Shown: positions 24,620 to 33,633 of the stretch, one piece after another
How positions within the stretch are numbered: the stretch's first letter is position 1
How the letters are laid out: each line of letters begins with the position of its first letter
Source: Nocardia kruczakiae NBRC 101016
Lineage (GTDB): Bacteria > Actinomycetota > Actinomycetes > Mycobacteriales > Mycobacteriaceae
Length of the DNA: 64,000 nt
Assembly (NCBI RefSeq): GCF_001612965.1
Contig: NZ_BDBL01000008.1
Coordinates: forward strand, 124,001 to 188,000
Direction of reading: 5' to 3'
Notes under the pieces: model-generated
Told to the model about the DNA's origin: nothing
Databases searched by the model: none
Seen by the model: the letters and a program-made list of their open reading frames with translations, nothing else
Position numbers and translations under genes: made by a program

Positions 24620-25444
24620 CTACCTACCGGTCGAGCCGATCTCCTCAGGCTCTTCCTCGGTCCGCGCCACCGCGGCGGCGATGTGCCGGGCGAGCAGGTG
24701 CGGTGCCTGTGCGTGGGCCAGATGTCCCTGCCCCGGCAGAAGGTCGATGTGGGCCTGCGGCAGTGCATCGGCGATGCGGTCGAAGGCGGTGCCGTAGGGC
24801 TCGGCGTTCGCGTTGAGTTCGCCCAGCAGCAGGGTGACCGGAACGGTCAGGGCGCGATACCGCTGTAGATCCGCCGGATATGCGTTGATGGCCTCCAGTT
24901 CCGTCGGCAGCGGCGCGGCCAGCGGCCGCAGCACCGCCCATGCCGGCGATTCCCGCAGCGCGGCAACATATTCCGCGGAGAAGCCCGACACATCGGTATT
25001 GACCAACCGGACGGCGGCATCCAGATCGCCGCGGTCGACGGCGGCGCGCAGCGCGGGGATCGCGGCGGGGGCGAAGGGCGCCGATACCGGTTCGTACGCG
25101 ATCAGCGAGCGCAGATCCGACCGCTCACACGCCGCCTCCAGCGCGATCAGCCCGCCGTAGCTCCACCCGCACAGCTCCACCGCACCGCCGAGAGTGTCGA
25201 GGATGTGGTGCAGATCATCGACTTCGGTGCGCACCGAGTAGTCCGGTCCCAGCGGACCGCTCGGCACCCGCCCGCGGCGATTGATCGTCACCACCGGATT
25301 GGGCAGTCCGAGCCGCTCCACCACGGGCCGCCAGGCGACGGCATCGGACATGACCCCCGGAACGATCACCAGCGGCGGGCCGTCACCGTCGACGATTTCG
25401 GCGGTCAGTTCGGTCCCGGAACGATGGAAAGACGTCGATCTCAT
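24620..25444 (-). CDS. Alpha/beta-fold hydrolase
   Basis: A 274-residue alpha/beta hydrolase. VIVPGVMSDAVAWRPVVERL is the oxyanion-loop region, LCGWSYGGLIALEAA the nucleophile elbow (Ser in GWSYGG), and GQGHLAHAQAPHLLA carries the probable catalytic His. The acid is likely the Asp or Glu near LLGELNANAEP. Esterase, lactonase and haloperoxidase-like activities share this pattern, so the substrate is open. It lies 14 bp downstream of dnaG on the same strand and may share its transcript. Confidence 0.85.
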   Translation of the reverse strand: MRSTSFHRSGTELTAEIVDGDGPPLVIVPGVMSDAVAWRPVVERLGLPNPVVTINRRGRVPSGPLGPDYSVRTEVDDLHHILDTLGGAVELCGWSYGGLIALEAACERSDLRSLIAYEPVSAPFAPAAIPALRAAVDRGDLDAAVRLVNTDVSGFSAEYVAALRESPAWAVLRPLAAPLPTELEAINAYPADLQRYRALTVPVTLLLGELNANAEPYGTAFDRIADALPQAHIDLLPGQGHLAHAQAPHLLARHIAAAVARTEEEPEEIGSTGR

Positions 25445-25458
25445 TCCGATTGGAACGA

Positions 25459-27369
25459 TCAGGCGACGTTGAAATCATCCGAGTTGCCCATGGCCTGGGT
25501 GAGCAGGCTCTTGCGGTACTGCTCGAGGGCGACCAGATCGCCGAACAGGGCCATGTAGTCGTCCGGCTGTTCGGTCGACGAAACCCGCTGCAGTTTCGAC
25601 TTGAGCGCGGCGACCTGACGCCCGACCCATGCCTCCTGCACCCGCGCCAGCACGCCGGAGATGAATCGGGGGAGGTCGTCCATCGATTTCACCGGGAGCG
25701 GCTCGGCGGCCAGTTCGGAGACCAGCGCCCGCAGCATCAGATCCTCGGTGTGATCGGCGACGCGCGAAACCCACTCGGCGCCACCGAGTCCCGCTGCGGT
25801 GCCACCGGCGGCTGCGAGGGCGGCGCGCACGGCGGCATACGCGGCGTGGGTGAACGCCTCGGGCTCGAGGCTGTCGAAGATCGGGCCCGCGGTCGCCGGA
25901 TACTGCAGGGCGGCGGCCAGCACCTGCCGCTGCGGCAGTAGTACCGGGTCACCCGGATTCGGCCGGGCGGCGGCCGACTCCGCGACCGCTGACTCGGTGG
26001 CCGCTTCCCGGCCGGGCACACCCTTCACCGGCTTGCCGCGACGGGCGTGATCGCCGACCCGGCGCACCACCAGCTGGATGTCGTCCCAGCCCACCCATCC
26101 GGCGAGCTTCGTGGCATACGCCTTGCGCAGCGCGTTGTCCTTGATCTGCGCCACCACGGGCACCGCACGCCGCAGCGCCTCCACCTGCCCCTCGGGTGTG
26201 TCGAGGTTGTGGTCGGCGAGCAGACCGCGAATCACGAACTCGTACAACGGGACTCGCCGGGCCACCAGATCGCGAACCGCTCCGTCGCCGGAACGCTGCC
26301 GCAATTCACACGGATCCTGCCCATCGGGCGCGACCGCGATATACGTCTGCCCGGCCAGTTTCTGGTCACCGGAGAAGGCCTTCAGCGCCGCGGCCTGACC
26401 GGCGGCATCACCGTCGAAGGTGTAGATGATCTCGCCGCGCCAGAAATTGTCGTCCATCAGCAACCGGCGCAACATCGACAGATGCTCGTCACCGAAGGCG
26501 GTGCCACACGAGGCGACCGCGGTCGTCACACCCGCCAGGTGCATGGCCATCACATCGGTGTAACCCTCGACCACCACCGCCTGATGGCTCTTGGCGATCT
26601 CCCGCTTGGCGTGGTCGAGCCCGAACAGCACCTGAGACTTCTTGTACAGCACCGTTTCCGGCGTATTGATGTACTTGGCGGTCATCTGGTCGTCGTCGAA
26701 CAGGCGACGCGCGCCGAAACCGATGACATCGCCGCTCAGATTCCGGATCGGCCACAGCAGCCGCCGGTGGAACCGGTCGATGGGACCGTGCCGGCCGGGC
26801 TTGGACAGCCCCGCGGCCTCCAACTCCTTGATGTCGAAACCCTTGCGCAGCAGGTATTTCGTCAGCGTGTCCCAACCTGCCGGGGCATACCCGCAGCCGA
26901 ACTGCCGCGCCGCGTTGGCGTCGAAGTTGCGGTCGGTGAGGTAGGTGCGCGCCACCTCCGCACCCGGTTCGCTCAGTTGCGCCTGATAGAACTCGTGCGC
27001 GGCCGCATTGGCGGCGACCAGCCGGGAACGGGTGCCGCGGTCGCGCTGCACCGAGGTCCCGCCGCCCTCGTAGTTGATCGTGTAGCCGATCCGGTCGGCC
27101 AGCTGCTCGACCGCCTCGACGAATCCGACGTGGTCGATCTTCTGCAGAAACGCGAACACGTCGCCGCTCTCACCGCAGCCGAAGCAGTGGAAATGGCTGT
27201 GATTCGGCCGCACATGGAACGACGGCGACTTCTCGTCGTGGAACGGGCACAGCCCCTTCAGCGAATCGGCACCGGCACGCTTGAGCGACACATATTCACC
27301 GACGACATCCTCGATGCGTACGCGTTCACGTATTGCCGCGATATCGCGATCCGGAAGTCGACCTGCCAC
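25459..27369 (-). CDS. dnaG: DNA primase DnaG
   Basis: Makes RNA primers for DNA replication at the fork with DnaB helicase. The 636 residues contain the N-terminal CHC2 zinc finger (GLCPFHDEKSPSFHVRP ... FHCFGCGESGDVFAFLQ, residues ~38-75), the catalytic core, the TOPRIM signature (VVVEGYTDVMAMHLAGV and YTFDGDAAGQAAALKAF), and a C-terminal DnaB-interaction region. Length and start are as expected. It is followed downstream by the hydrolase gene and preceded by dgt, as in mycobacteria. Confidence 0.97.
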   Translation of the reverse strand: MAGRLPDRDIAAIRERVRIEDVVGEYVSLKRAGADSLKGLCPFHDEKSPSFHVRPNHSHFHCFGCGESGDVFAFLQKIDHVGFVEAVEQLADRIGYTINYEGGGTSVQRDRGTRSRLVAANAAAHEFYQAQLSEPGAEVARTYLTDRNFDANAARQFGCGYAPAGWDTLTKYLLRKGFDIKELEAAGLSKPGRHGPIDRFHRRLLWPIRNLSGDVIGFGARRLFDDDQMTAKYINTPETVLYKKSQVLFGLDHAKREIAKSHQAVVVEGYTDVMAMHLAGVTTAVASCGTAFGDEHLSMLRRLLMDDNFWRGEIIYTFDGDAAGQAAALKAFSGDQKLAGQTYIAVAPDGQDPCELRQRSGDGAVRDLVARRVPLYEFVIRGLLADHNLDTPEGQVEALRRAVPVVAQIKDNALRKAYATKLAGWVGWDDIQLVVRRVGDHARRGKPVKGVPGREAATESAVAESAAARPNPGDPVLLPQRQVLAAALQYPATAGPIFDSLEPEAFTHAAYAAVRAALAAAGGTAAGLGGAEWVSRVADHTEDLMLRALVSELAAEPLPVKSMDDLPRFISGVLARVQEAWVGRQVAALKSKLQRVSSTEQPDDYMALFGDLVALEQYRKSLLTQAMGNSDDFNVA

Positions 27370-27418
27370 GAAATCCGAGTCTAGCCGCGTGCCGGTCGGC
27401 CCACGCCGACGACCGGGG

Positions 27419-28681
27419 TCATCGGGCCGCGATGCGCTCCAGCCTGCTCTCGGTGTAGGAAGCGATCTGATCGACGATCACGCGTACCCGGGCGGTGTCG
27501 TCGGTGGCCGCCTCCCACCACGGCAGCAGGATCGGGTCGAGGCCCTGGGGGGCGCCGGCCAGCAGGCGGTCGGCTACGTATCGGATGCGCTCGCGCTGTT
27601 CGGCCTGGCGTTCGTGATGTTGCGGGTCGGACATCACGTATCGCAGCGCGACCGTTTTCAACAGCGCGACCTCCGCGGCCACCACGGCCGGCACCTCCAG
27701 ATCGGCCGCGTAGCGGCACAGCGACTGCCCGGTCCACGCGGCGCGGGTCGCCTCGACCGCCGCGGTCGCGAACCGGCCGACCAGATCGCTGGTCAGCCGC
27801 TTGAGGGCGACCGAGGCGCGCAGGGTGCCGTCATAGGCGGCGGCCTCGGCGATCACCTGCAATTGCGACAGCCGCTGACCGGCGGCGATCAGATCGTCGG
27901 CGGACAGGTCGCGGTGCTGGCGCTGGCCCAGTTCGGCGAGGGCGGCCTGTTCGGCCGGATCGGCGAGCGCCCGCAGATCGATCCGGCCCGCGATCACTCC
28001 GTCCTCCACGTCGTGCACCGAGTACGCCACGTCATCGGACCAATCCATGACCTGCGACTCCAGCGACTGCCGACGCTCGGGCGCTCCCTTGCGGACCCAG
28101 TCCAGCCGGTCCAGGTCGGCGTCGTAGGCGCCGAACTTCGTACCGGAAGCCGTTCTGCCCCAGGGGTATTTGACCGTGGCGTCGAGAGCGGCGCGGGTCA
28201 GGTTGAGACCGTAGCTCTCCCCTACCGGATCGAAGACCTTGGGCTCCAATCGGGTCAGAATCCGCAGGTTCTGGGCGTTGCCCTCGAACCCGCCGTAGGC
28301 GTCGGCGAATTCGTCGAGGGCGCGTTCGCCGTTGTGACCGTACGGCGGATGGCCGATGTCGTGGGCCAGCCCGGCCAGATCGACCAGATCCGCGTCACAG
28401 CCCAGCCCCTCGGCGATGCTGCGCCCGATCTGGGCGACCTCCAGCGAATGGGTGAGCCGGGTGCGCGGCGTGTCACCGTCGCGCGGCCCCATCACCTGGG
28501 TCTTGTCGGCAAGTCGCCGCAGTGCCGCCGAATGCAGCACCCGGGCCCGGTCCCGCGCGAAGTCACTGCGGCGGGCGGGTGCCGGCGACCACCGCAACCC
28601 CGCCGTGGGCGAGGTCTCGGACACCATGCGCTCGTGATCGCTGTCGACATACGGGCATTCGGGCATCGCGTCGAAACTCAT
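27419..28681 (-). CDS. dgt: Deoxyguanosine triphosphohydrolase-like protein (HD domain)
   Basis: Hydrolyses dNTPs to deoxynucleosides and triphosphate. The 420-residue protein has the HD-domain metal-binding pattern: [18 protein letters not shown] (first His), [18 protein letters not shown] (HD), and [17 protein letters not shown] (later Asp). This matches the type-2 dGTPase-like family found beside dnaG in actinobacteria. ATG 28681 fits the family start. Activity may require tetramerisation and a different dNTP preference from E. coli Dgt. Confidence 0.93.
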   Translation of the reverse strand: MSFDAMPECPYVDSDHERMVSETSPTAGLRWSPAPARRSDFARDRARVLHSAALRRLADKTQVMGPRDGDTPRTRLTHSLEVAQIGRSIAEGLGCDADLVDLAGLAHDIGHPPYGHNGERALDEFADAYGGFEGNAQNLRILTRLEPKVFDPVGESYGLNLTRAALDATVKYPWGRTASGTKFGAYDADLDRLDWVRKGAPERRQSLESQVMDWSDDVAYSVHDVEDGVIAGRIDLRALADPAEQAALAELGQRQHRDLSADDLIAAGQRLSQLQVIAEAAAYDGTLRASVALKRLTSDLVGRFATAAVEATRAAWTGQSLCRYAADLEVPAVVAAEVALLKTVALRYVMSDPQHHERQAEQRERIRYVADRLLAGAPQGLDPILLPWWEAATDDTARVRVIVDQIASYTESRLERIAAR

Positions 28682-28704
28682 GAGGGATACCGCCTGGCAC
28701 TTTC

Positions 28705-29397
28705 TCACTGCTCCGCGGTGTATTTGAAATCCGCGGAGAAGTGGGTGAGCTGATACCACAGCAGGGCGCCGGTTTCGCGGGCGATGCCGTGGAGTTGGGA
28801 CTCCCGGGTGTAGACCGCCGGGCCGGTGCGGGTCGGCGCGGTCCACGCGTCCAGACCGGCGTCGCGGGCCATGGTGCGGGTGCGCAGCGAATGCCACGGG
28901 TCGCTGACCAGCACCGCCGACGACAGATCGCGGGCCCGCATCGCGGAGGCGACCGCCTCGATACTCTGCAGCGTGTCCGATCCGGTCTCCACGGCCAGCA
29001 CCCGGTCGGCGGGCACGCCTCGATTCTTCAGATAGTTCTTCCCGGAGGCGGCCTCGGTGTAGTTGTCGCCGACCTGTTTGCCGCCGACCGTGATCACCAG
29101 CGGCGCAACGCCTTTGGTGTACAGGTGATAGGCCTGCCCGAGCCGGGCCTCGAATACCGAGGACGGCGTGCCGTCGTATTGCGCGGCGCCCAGCACCACG
29201 ATCGCGTCGGCATGGCTGTAGTCGTCGATCCGCGCCACCTGCCAGACCCGGAAGGCGGTGCCGCCGACGAGGACGACCCCGATGAGGACGGTGCCGGCGA
29301 TCACCCGGCGCACCCACCGCGCGACCGCCGATCCGCGCGGACGGCGCGGCGCGACGGACGGGCGGGTCGGTGCGGGATGGGTGAGGGCCGAGGGCAT
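28705..29397 (-). CDS. YdcF/SanA-family (DUF218) membrane-anchored protein
   Basis: A 230-residue protein with one N-terminal membrane helix ([18 protein letters not shown], residues ~30-50) and a DUF218 domain: [34 protein letters not shown], and [15 protein letters not shown]. Members such as SanA and ElyC act in envelope integrity or lipid-carrier metabolism in Gram-negatives; the function here is unknown. It is 23 bp upstream of dgt. ATG 29397 was chosen over an open frame to 29466 because CGGGGA precedes it and the protein start is conventional. Confidence 0.84.
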   Translation of the reverse strand: MPSALTHPAPTRPSVAPRRPRGSAVARWVRRVIAGTVLIGVVLVGGTAFRVWQVARIDDYSHADAIVVLGAAQYDGTPSSVFEARLGQAYHLYTKGVAPLVITVGGKQVGDNYTEAASGKNYLKNRGVPADRVLAVETGSDTLQSIEAVASAMRARDLSSAVLVSDPWHSLRTRTMARDAGLDAWTAPTRTGPAVYTRESQLHGIARETGALLWYQLTHFSADFKYTAEQ

Positions 29398-29475
29398 TCC
29401 CCGAGTGTGCCAGTGCTCGGTCACGCCACGATTGCGGAGCGCCGGAACGTCACGGTCGCCGGGCACCGGAACCGC

Positions 29476-30171
29476 TCACCAACCGCGTTGCCGCCACTGC
29501 TCGAGCTGCGGCCGCTCGGCACCCAGGGTGGTGTCGTCGCCGTGGCCCGGGTAGACGACCGTATCGTCGCCGAAGCGGTCGAACACCTTGCTGGTGACGT
29601 CGCTGTAGAGGGAATCGAAATCCTCCGGGGAGGTGGTGCGGCCGATACCACCCGGAAACAGGCAGTCGCCGGTGAACAGATGGGTGCGGCCGGAGCCGTC
29701 GGTGAGCGCCAGCGCGACGGATCCCGGGGTATGTCCGCGCAGGTGGATGACGTCGAACCGCAGGTCGCCGATCGAGACGGTGTCACCGTCGGCGAGCAGC
29801 CGATCCGGCCGTACCGGAAGCGGTTCGGCGTCCAGGGCGTGCGCGGCGGTCGGTACGCCGGTGTCGGCGACCACGGCACTCAGGGCCTGCCAGTGGTCGA
29901 AATGCTGATGGGTGGTGACGATCAGCCGCAGCCGCCCCGGCACCTCCTGGTCCAGCAGGGCCTGGATGCGTTCGGATTCGTTGGCGGCGTCGATCAGCAC
30001 CGCGTCGCCGGTGGCGGCGTCCTGCACCAGATAGACGTTGTTGTCCATACCGCCGACCGACATCTTGACGATCCGGGCGCCCGGCACGTCGCGCTGCTGC
30101 GGATTCGTGCCCGGCGCGACGTGGCCCGTATAGGGGATATCCAGCGTGATCACCCTGCCGATCGTAATCAT
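29476..30171 (-). CDS. Metallo-beta-lactamase-fold hydrolase (glyoxalase II-like)
   Basis: A 231-residue MBL-fold protein with THQHFDHWQAL (HxHxDH metal motif, about residue 90), HLRGHTPGSVALAL (next His), FTGDCLFPGGIGRT (bridging Asp) and YPGHGDDTTLGAE (last His). This set resembles hydroxyacylglutathione hydrolase-like enzymes; in a mycothiol organism the thioester would differ. The start is uncertain: ATG 30171, an upstream in-frame GTG at 30183, or GTG 30150. Divergent from the TPM gene. Confidence 0.86.
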   Translation of the reverse strand: MITIGRVITLDIPYTGHVAPGTNPQQRDVPGARIVKMSVGGMDNNVYLVQDAATGDAVLIDAANESERIQALLDQEVPGRLRLIVTTHQHFDHWQALSAVVADTGVPTAAHALDAEPLPVRPDRLLADGDTVSIGDLRFDVIHLRGHTPGSVALALTDGSGRTHLFTGDCLFPGGIGRTTSPEDFDSLYSDVTSKVFDRFGDDTVVYPGHGDDTTLGAERPQLEQWRQRGW

Positions 30172-30235
30172 CGGTTCCGACACGGGTCGGCCGGATCAAC
30201 GCCCCTCGCGCCATGTCGGCGGATACATTCGTGCT

Positions 30236-32233
30236 ATGCCGCCGCACTCGCGTCCTCGCCGATCACAGCCGCCGACGCTGCTCGCGTTGCTGCTGTCGAT
30301 CGTGTTCGGGTTCGTGCTCGGCTGCTGCGGCCCGGCCGTCGCCGACGAACCGATGCGGCTCAACGAATACGTCACCGATTCCGCCCAGGTTCTCGACGGT
30401 CCGCAGCGCGACACCGTGCGCGCCTCGGTGGACGCGCTCTACACCGCGCATCGGGAGCGGCTGTGGGTGGTCTACGTCCGCGATTTCGGCGGCGTGGACC
30501 CACAGACCTGGGGTCAGCGCACCGCGACCGCGTCCGGATTCGGCGACCGCGATGTGCTGCTGTCGATCGCGACCAGCGACCGCTCCTATTCCTTCACCGG
30601 CGCGCTCCCGCCCTCGGTGAGCGAGGCGGAACTGAATTCGCTGCTCACCGATCAGGTCGAGCCGAGACTGCACAACGGTCAGTGGGCCGAGGCCGCGGTG
30701 GCAGCGGCCGACGGATTGTCCACGGCCATGGGCGATTCCGGCGGTGTCGGGATCTGGCCGCTGATCGTGATCACCCTGATCGTGCTGGGTGTGATCGGTG
30801 TGGTGCTGGGTTATTCGCAGTTGCGCCGGCGGGCACGGGGGCGCGCCGAGACCGACGCCGCCCGCGCGGTCGACCCGACCGACACCGCCGCGCTGGCCCG
30901 GCTCCGCCCGGATCTGCTCGAGTCCCGCTCGGCGCAGGTGCTGGTCGACACCGACAACGCGATCCGGGCCAGTGCCGAGGAACTGCGCCTGGCAACCGAC
31001 GAATTCGGCGCCACCGCGACCGCCCCGTTCGCCGCCGCGCTCGAGTCGGCGAAACGGGCGATGGCACATGCCTTTTCGATCCGTCAGCGGCTCGACGACG
31101 ACATCCCCGAAACCCCTGATCAGCGCCGTGATCTGCTGGTCGAGCTGATCGCCACCTGCGGGCGGGCCGATGCCGAACTCGACGACAAGGTGGCCGAATT
31201 CGACGCGATGCGCAATCTGCTGATCGACGCGCCACAACGGCTGGACACGCTGACTCGCGATGTGGTCGATCTCACCGTGCGGCTGCCGCGCTCGGAGGAG
31301 ACCCTGCGGCAGCTGCTGGCCGCACAACCGGAATCGGTCACCGCGCCGGTGCGCGACAACGTGGCGATGGCACGGGAGCGAATCGGGTTCGCCGAGAACA
31401 CGATCGAGCAGGGCCGCCGCGCCGCGGCCGAGCCGGTCGGTCGTCAGGGCGGGGTCGTCGCGGCGATTCGCGGCGCGGAGGCCGCGGTGACCGCCGCCCG
31501 CACCCTGCTCGACGCCGTGGACACCGCCGAAACCGATATCACCCAGGCGCGGGCCGGCCTGCCGGCGGCGATCGACGAATTGGGCCGCGACCTCGAGACC
31601 GCGCAGGGCCTGACCGAACACGGCGGCTCGGAACTGGCGGCGGCGATGTCGGGCGCCCGCACCGCATGGGAGGCGGCCCGGACCACCGGCGACCGCGATC
31701 CGCTCGGCACGTTCCACCGCGCGGTAGCGGCCGATACCGCACTGGATCGCGCGGTCGCCGCGGCCGGTGAACGCAAACTCGCCGCCGAGCAGCTGCGGCG
31801 CCGCCTGGACCAGGCCGTGACCGCCGCGCAGAGCCAGGTCCGCGCGGCCGCCGATTTCATCGACACCCGCCGCGGCGGTATCGACGCCACGCCCCGCACG
31901 CGCCTGGCCGAAGCGCAGCGCAATCTCGATCGGGCGCAGGAGCTTTCGCCCACCGACCCGCAGGCGGCACTGAGCAGTGCGCAACAGGCCGCCGATCTGG
32001 CCACCCGCGCACTGCACGCCGCCGAGGCCGATGTGCGGGAGTGGCAGACTCGTCGCCCGGCTTCCGGGACGTCACAGGCCGGCGCGGTACTGGGCGGAAT
32101 TCTGATCGACAGCCTGCTGCGCGGCGCGGGAAGCGGCTACCGCGGCCGTTCGATGGGCGGATCCGGATGGGGTCCGGCCTCTTTCGGCGGCTCCGACAGT
32201 TCCCGCCGGATCAGCCGCGGCGGGCGATTCTGA
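30236..32233 (+). CDS. TPM-domain membrane protein with long coiled-coil region
   Basis: A 665-residue protein: signal or anchor helix (LLALLLSIVFGFVLGCCG, residues ~15-32), a TPM (TLP18.3/Psb32/MOLO-1) phosphatase-like domain (RLNEYVTDSAQVLDGPQRDT through the TGALPPSVSEAEL region), a transmembrane helix (IWPLIVITLIVLGVIGVVLG, near residue 175), about 430 residues of Ala/Arg/Glu-rich helix likely to form coiled coil, and a Gly/Ser/Arg-rich tail. It corresponds to the large TPM protein next to dgt in mycobacteria (Rv2345 as I recall). Probably an envelope-associated scaffold; function unknown. Confidence 0.86.
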   Translation: MPPHSRPRRSQPPTLLALLLSIVFGFVLGCCGPAVADEPMRLNEYVTDSAQVLDGPQRDTVRASVDALYTAHRERLWVVYVRDFGGVDPQTWGQRTATASGFGDRDVLLSIATSDRSYSFTGALPPSVSEAELNSLLTDQVEPRLHNGQWAEAAVAAADGLSTAMGDSGGVGIWPLIVITLIVLGVIGVVLGYSQLRRRARGRAETDAARAVDPTDTAALARLRPDLLESRSAQVLVDTDNAIRASAEELRLATDEFGATATAPFAAALESAKRAMAHAFSIRQRLDDDIPETPDQRRDLLVELIATCGRADAELDDKVAEFDAMRNLLIDAPQRLDTLTRDVVDLTVRLPRSEETLRQLLAAQPESVTAPVRDNVAMARERIGFAENTIEQGRRAAAEPVGRQGGVVAAIRGAEAAVTAARTLLDAVDTAETDITQARAGLPAAIDELGRDLETAQGLTEHGGSELAAAMSGARTAWEAARTTGDRDPLGTFHRAVAADTALDRAVAAAGERKLAAEQLRRRLDQAVTAAQSQVRAAADFIDTRRGGIDATPRTRLAEAQRNLDRAQELSPTDPQAALSSAQQAADLATRALHAAEADVREWQTRRPASGTSQAGAVLGGILIDSLLRGAGSGYRGRSMGGSGWGPASFGGSDSSRRISRGGRF

Positions 32234-32243
32234 TCTGCTCGTC

Positions 32244-32702
32244 TCACCGTGCCGGTGGCACGGCCTCACCAGTGCGCGTCGCGAGCCACTGCTGCAGTTC
32301 GATCAGGTTGCCCTCGGGATCGCGCAGATAGGCGCAGCGCAGGCGTCCGTCGTATTCGACGGGCTCGCCCGAGATTTCGGCGCCGCGGGCGGTGATCGCG
32401 GCGAGATAGTCGTCCAGATCGTCGACCCGCAACGACACCATCGCCGCATCGGCGGGCAGGACCGGCGCCACGTCGCCATCCGACGACGAGCGCGAGTCGC
32501 TTCCGGACCGCAAGGTATCCCCCAGCGCCGCCGCCAGATTCGCGCGCTCGTGCAGCGCGAGCGTGCTGCCCAGTTCGGGTTTGAACGCCGCGTAGGGCGG
32601 GCGCGGGTCGTCGGTTTGCGGTGTGAGTCCGAGAACGTCGCGATAGAACGCCACGCAGCGGTCGAATTCGGACACGATCAGGCGGATCTGGGTCAGATGC
32701 AC
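32244..32702 (-). CDS. Glyoxalase/bleomycin-resistance (VOC) fold protein
   Basis: A 152-residue single-chain VOC protein with two beta-alpha-beta-beta-beta modules: VHLTQIRLIVSEFDRCVAFY then RDVLGL at the start and LRVDDLDDYLAAITARGAEI ... YLRDPEGNLIELQQWL at the end. The terminal Glu in NLIELQQ is a usual metal ligand. Substrate unknown. The GTG 32702 start is the first in frame after the response regulator gene, 35 bp downstream of it. An insert rich in Ser/Asp (residues ~67-82) separates the modules. Confidence 0.85.
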   Translation of the reverse strand: MHLTQIRLIVSEFDRCVAFYRDVLGLTPQTDDPRPPYAAFKPELGSTLALHERANLAAALGDTLRSGSDSRSSSDGDVAPVLPADAAMVSLRVDDLDDYLAAITARGAEISGEPVEYDGRLRCAYLRDPEGNLIELQQWLATRTGEAVPPAR

Positions 32703-32737
32703 ATCGGCGAATCTACGCCCGCCGCGGTGGGGGCCGC

Positions 32738-33343
32738 TCACAACCAGCCGAGACGTTCGGCCGCGCGGACGGCCTCGGCACGAGTGCGGGTGCCGGTCTT
32801 GCCGATCGCTGCCGAGAGATGGTTGCGGACGGTTCCCTCGGACAGATGCAGCCGCTTCGCGATGACCCCCGCCGTCGACCCGTCCGCCGCGGCGGCGAGC
32901 ACTTCGCGCTCGCGTGCGGTGAGCGGAGAGGTTCCGGCGGTGAGGGTCTCGGTGGCCAACGCGGGATCCACCACTCGCAGGCCCATGTGCACGCGCCGCA
33001 CGGCATCCGCCAATTCCCGTGCGGGCGTGTCCTTCACGACGAATCCGCCGGCTCCGGCGTCGATGGCGCGGCGCAGGTAGCCGGGGCGGCCGAATGTGGT
33101 CACCATCAGAATGCGGATACGCGGGAATTCCGCATGCAGCTGCGCCGCCACCGAAATTCCGTCCATTCCGGGCATTTCCACATCGAGCAGCACCACATCC
33201 GGCGTGGTGCGCCGCACCGCGTCCAGCACCTCGTCGCCCCGGCCCACCTCGGCCACCACCTCGAGGTCCGCCTCCAGCCCGAGCAGCGCCGCCAGCGCGC
33301 CCCGCACGAGCGCCTGATCGTCGGCGAGCAACAACCGGATCAC
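32738..33343 (-). CDS. NarL/LuxR-family response regulator
   Basis: A 201-residue two-component regulator: receiver domain with the phosphorylated Asp in VVLLDVEMPGMDG (about residue 54), Thr and Lys switch residues in MVTTFG and FVVKDTP, and a C-terminal LuxR-type HTH (SPLTAREREVLAAAADGSTA and LHLSEGTVRNHLSAAIGKTG). It pairs with the DesK-like kinase upstream and probably controls the adjacent ABC exporter operon. The GTG start overlaps the stop of the unassigned open frame in the kinase-regulator gap. Confidence 0.93.
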   Translation of the reverse strand: MIRLLLADDQALVRGALAALLGLEADLEVVAEVGRGDEVLDAVRRTTPDVVLLDVEMPGMDGISVAAQLHAEFPRIRILMVTTFGRPGYLRRAIDAGAGGFVVKDTPARELADAVRRVHMGLRVVDPALATETLTAGTSPLTAREREVLAAAADGSTAGVIAKRLHLSEGTVRNHLSAAIGKTGTRTRAEAVRAAERLGWL

Positions 33344-33633
33344 CGGCGTCGCCCCCGTCGCGGTTCACCGATCGACATCATCCATCGCACGCCTGCGACC
33401 CTAATCCGGAAGGCGGGTTCGCCGCCGCCGACCGGTCGAACCTCGGCGCCGAACCCGGCCGAAGGCGTCGCCGCTCGCAGCGTGGCGACCCGGCACGACT
33501 CCGGCTCTCCGTCCGCTGCCCGCGCCTCGACCGAGAGCCACAGACTGTGCCCGGCGATGGGGCCGGTGTCGTTCGCGGCCGCCTGCCCGGCGTTCTCAGC
33601 GTTGCTCGTCCGCCGTGGTGAAGTCCACGGCGA
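33340..33633 (-). other. Open frame without a normal start between kinase and regulator genes
   Basis: The 252-bp gap between the histidine kinase and its regulator is spanned by an uninterrupted 97-codon frame that begins inside the kinase end and stops at a TGA overlapping the regulator's GTG. No ATG, GTG or TTG occurs early enough to make a full product. The reading (for example SLWLSVEARAADGEPESCRV) matches nothing I know. It may be chance in GC-rich DNA, a decayed gene, or a remnant of the coupling between kinase and regulator. Confidence 0.3.

Noticed and set aside
30263..32017. A 584-codon minus-strand frame opposite the TPM gene
   Set aside because: Mirror of an Ala/Arg/Glu-rich coding region; no recognised domain.
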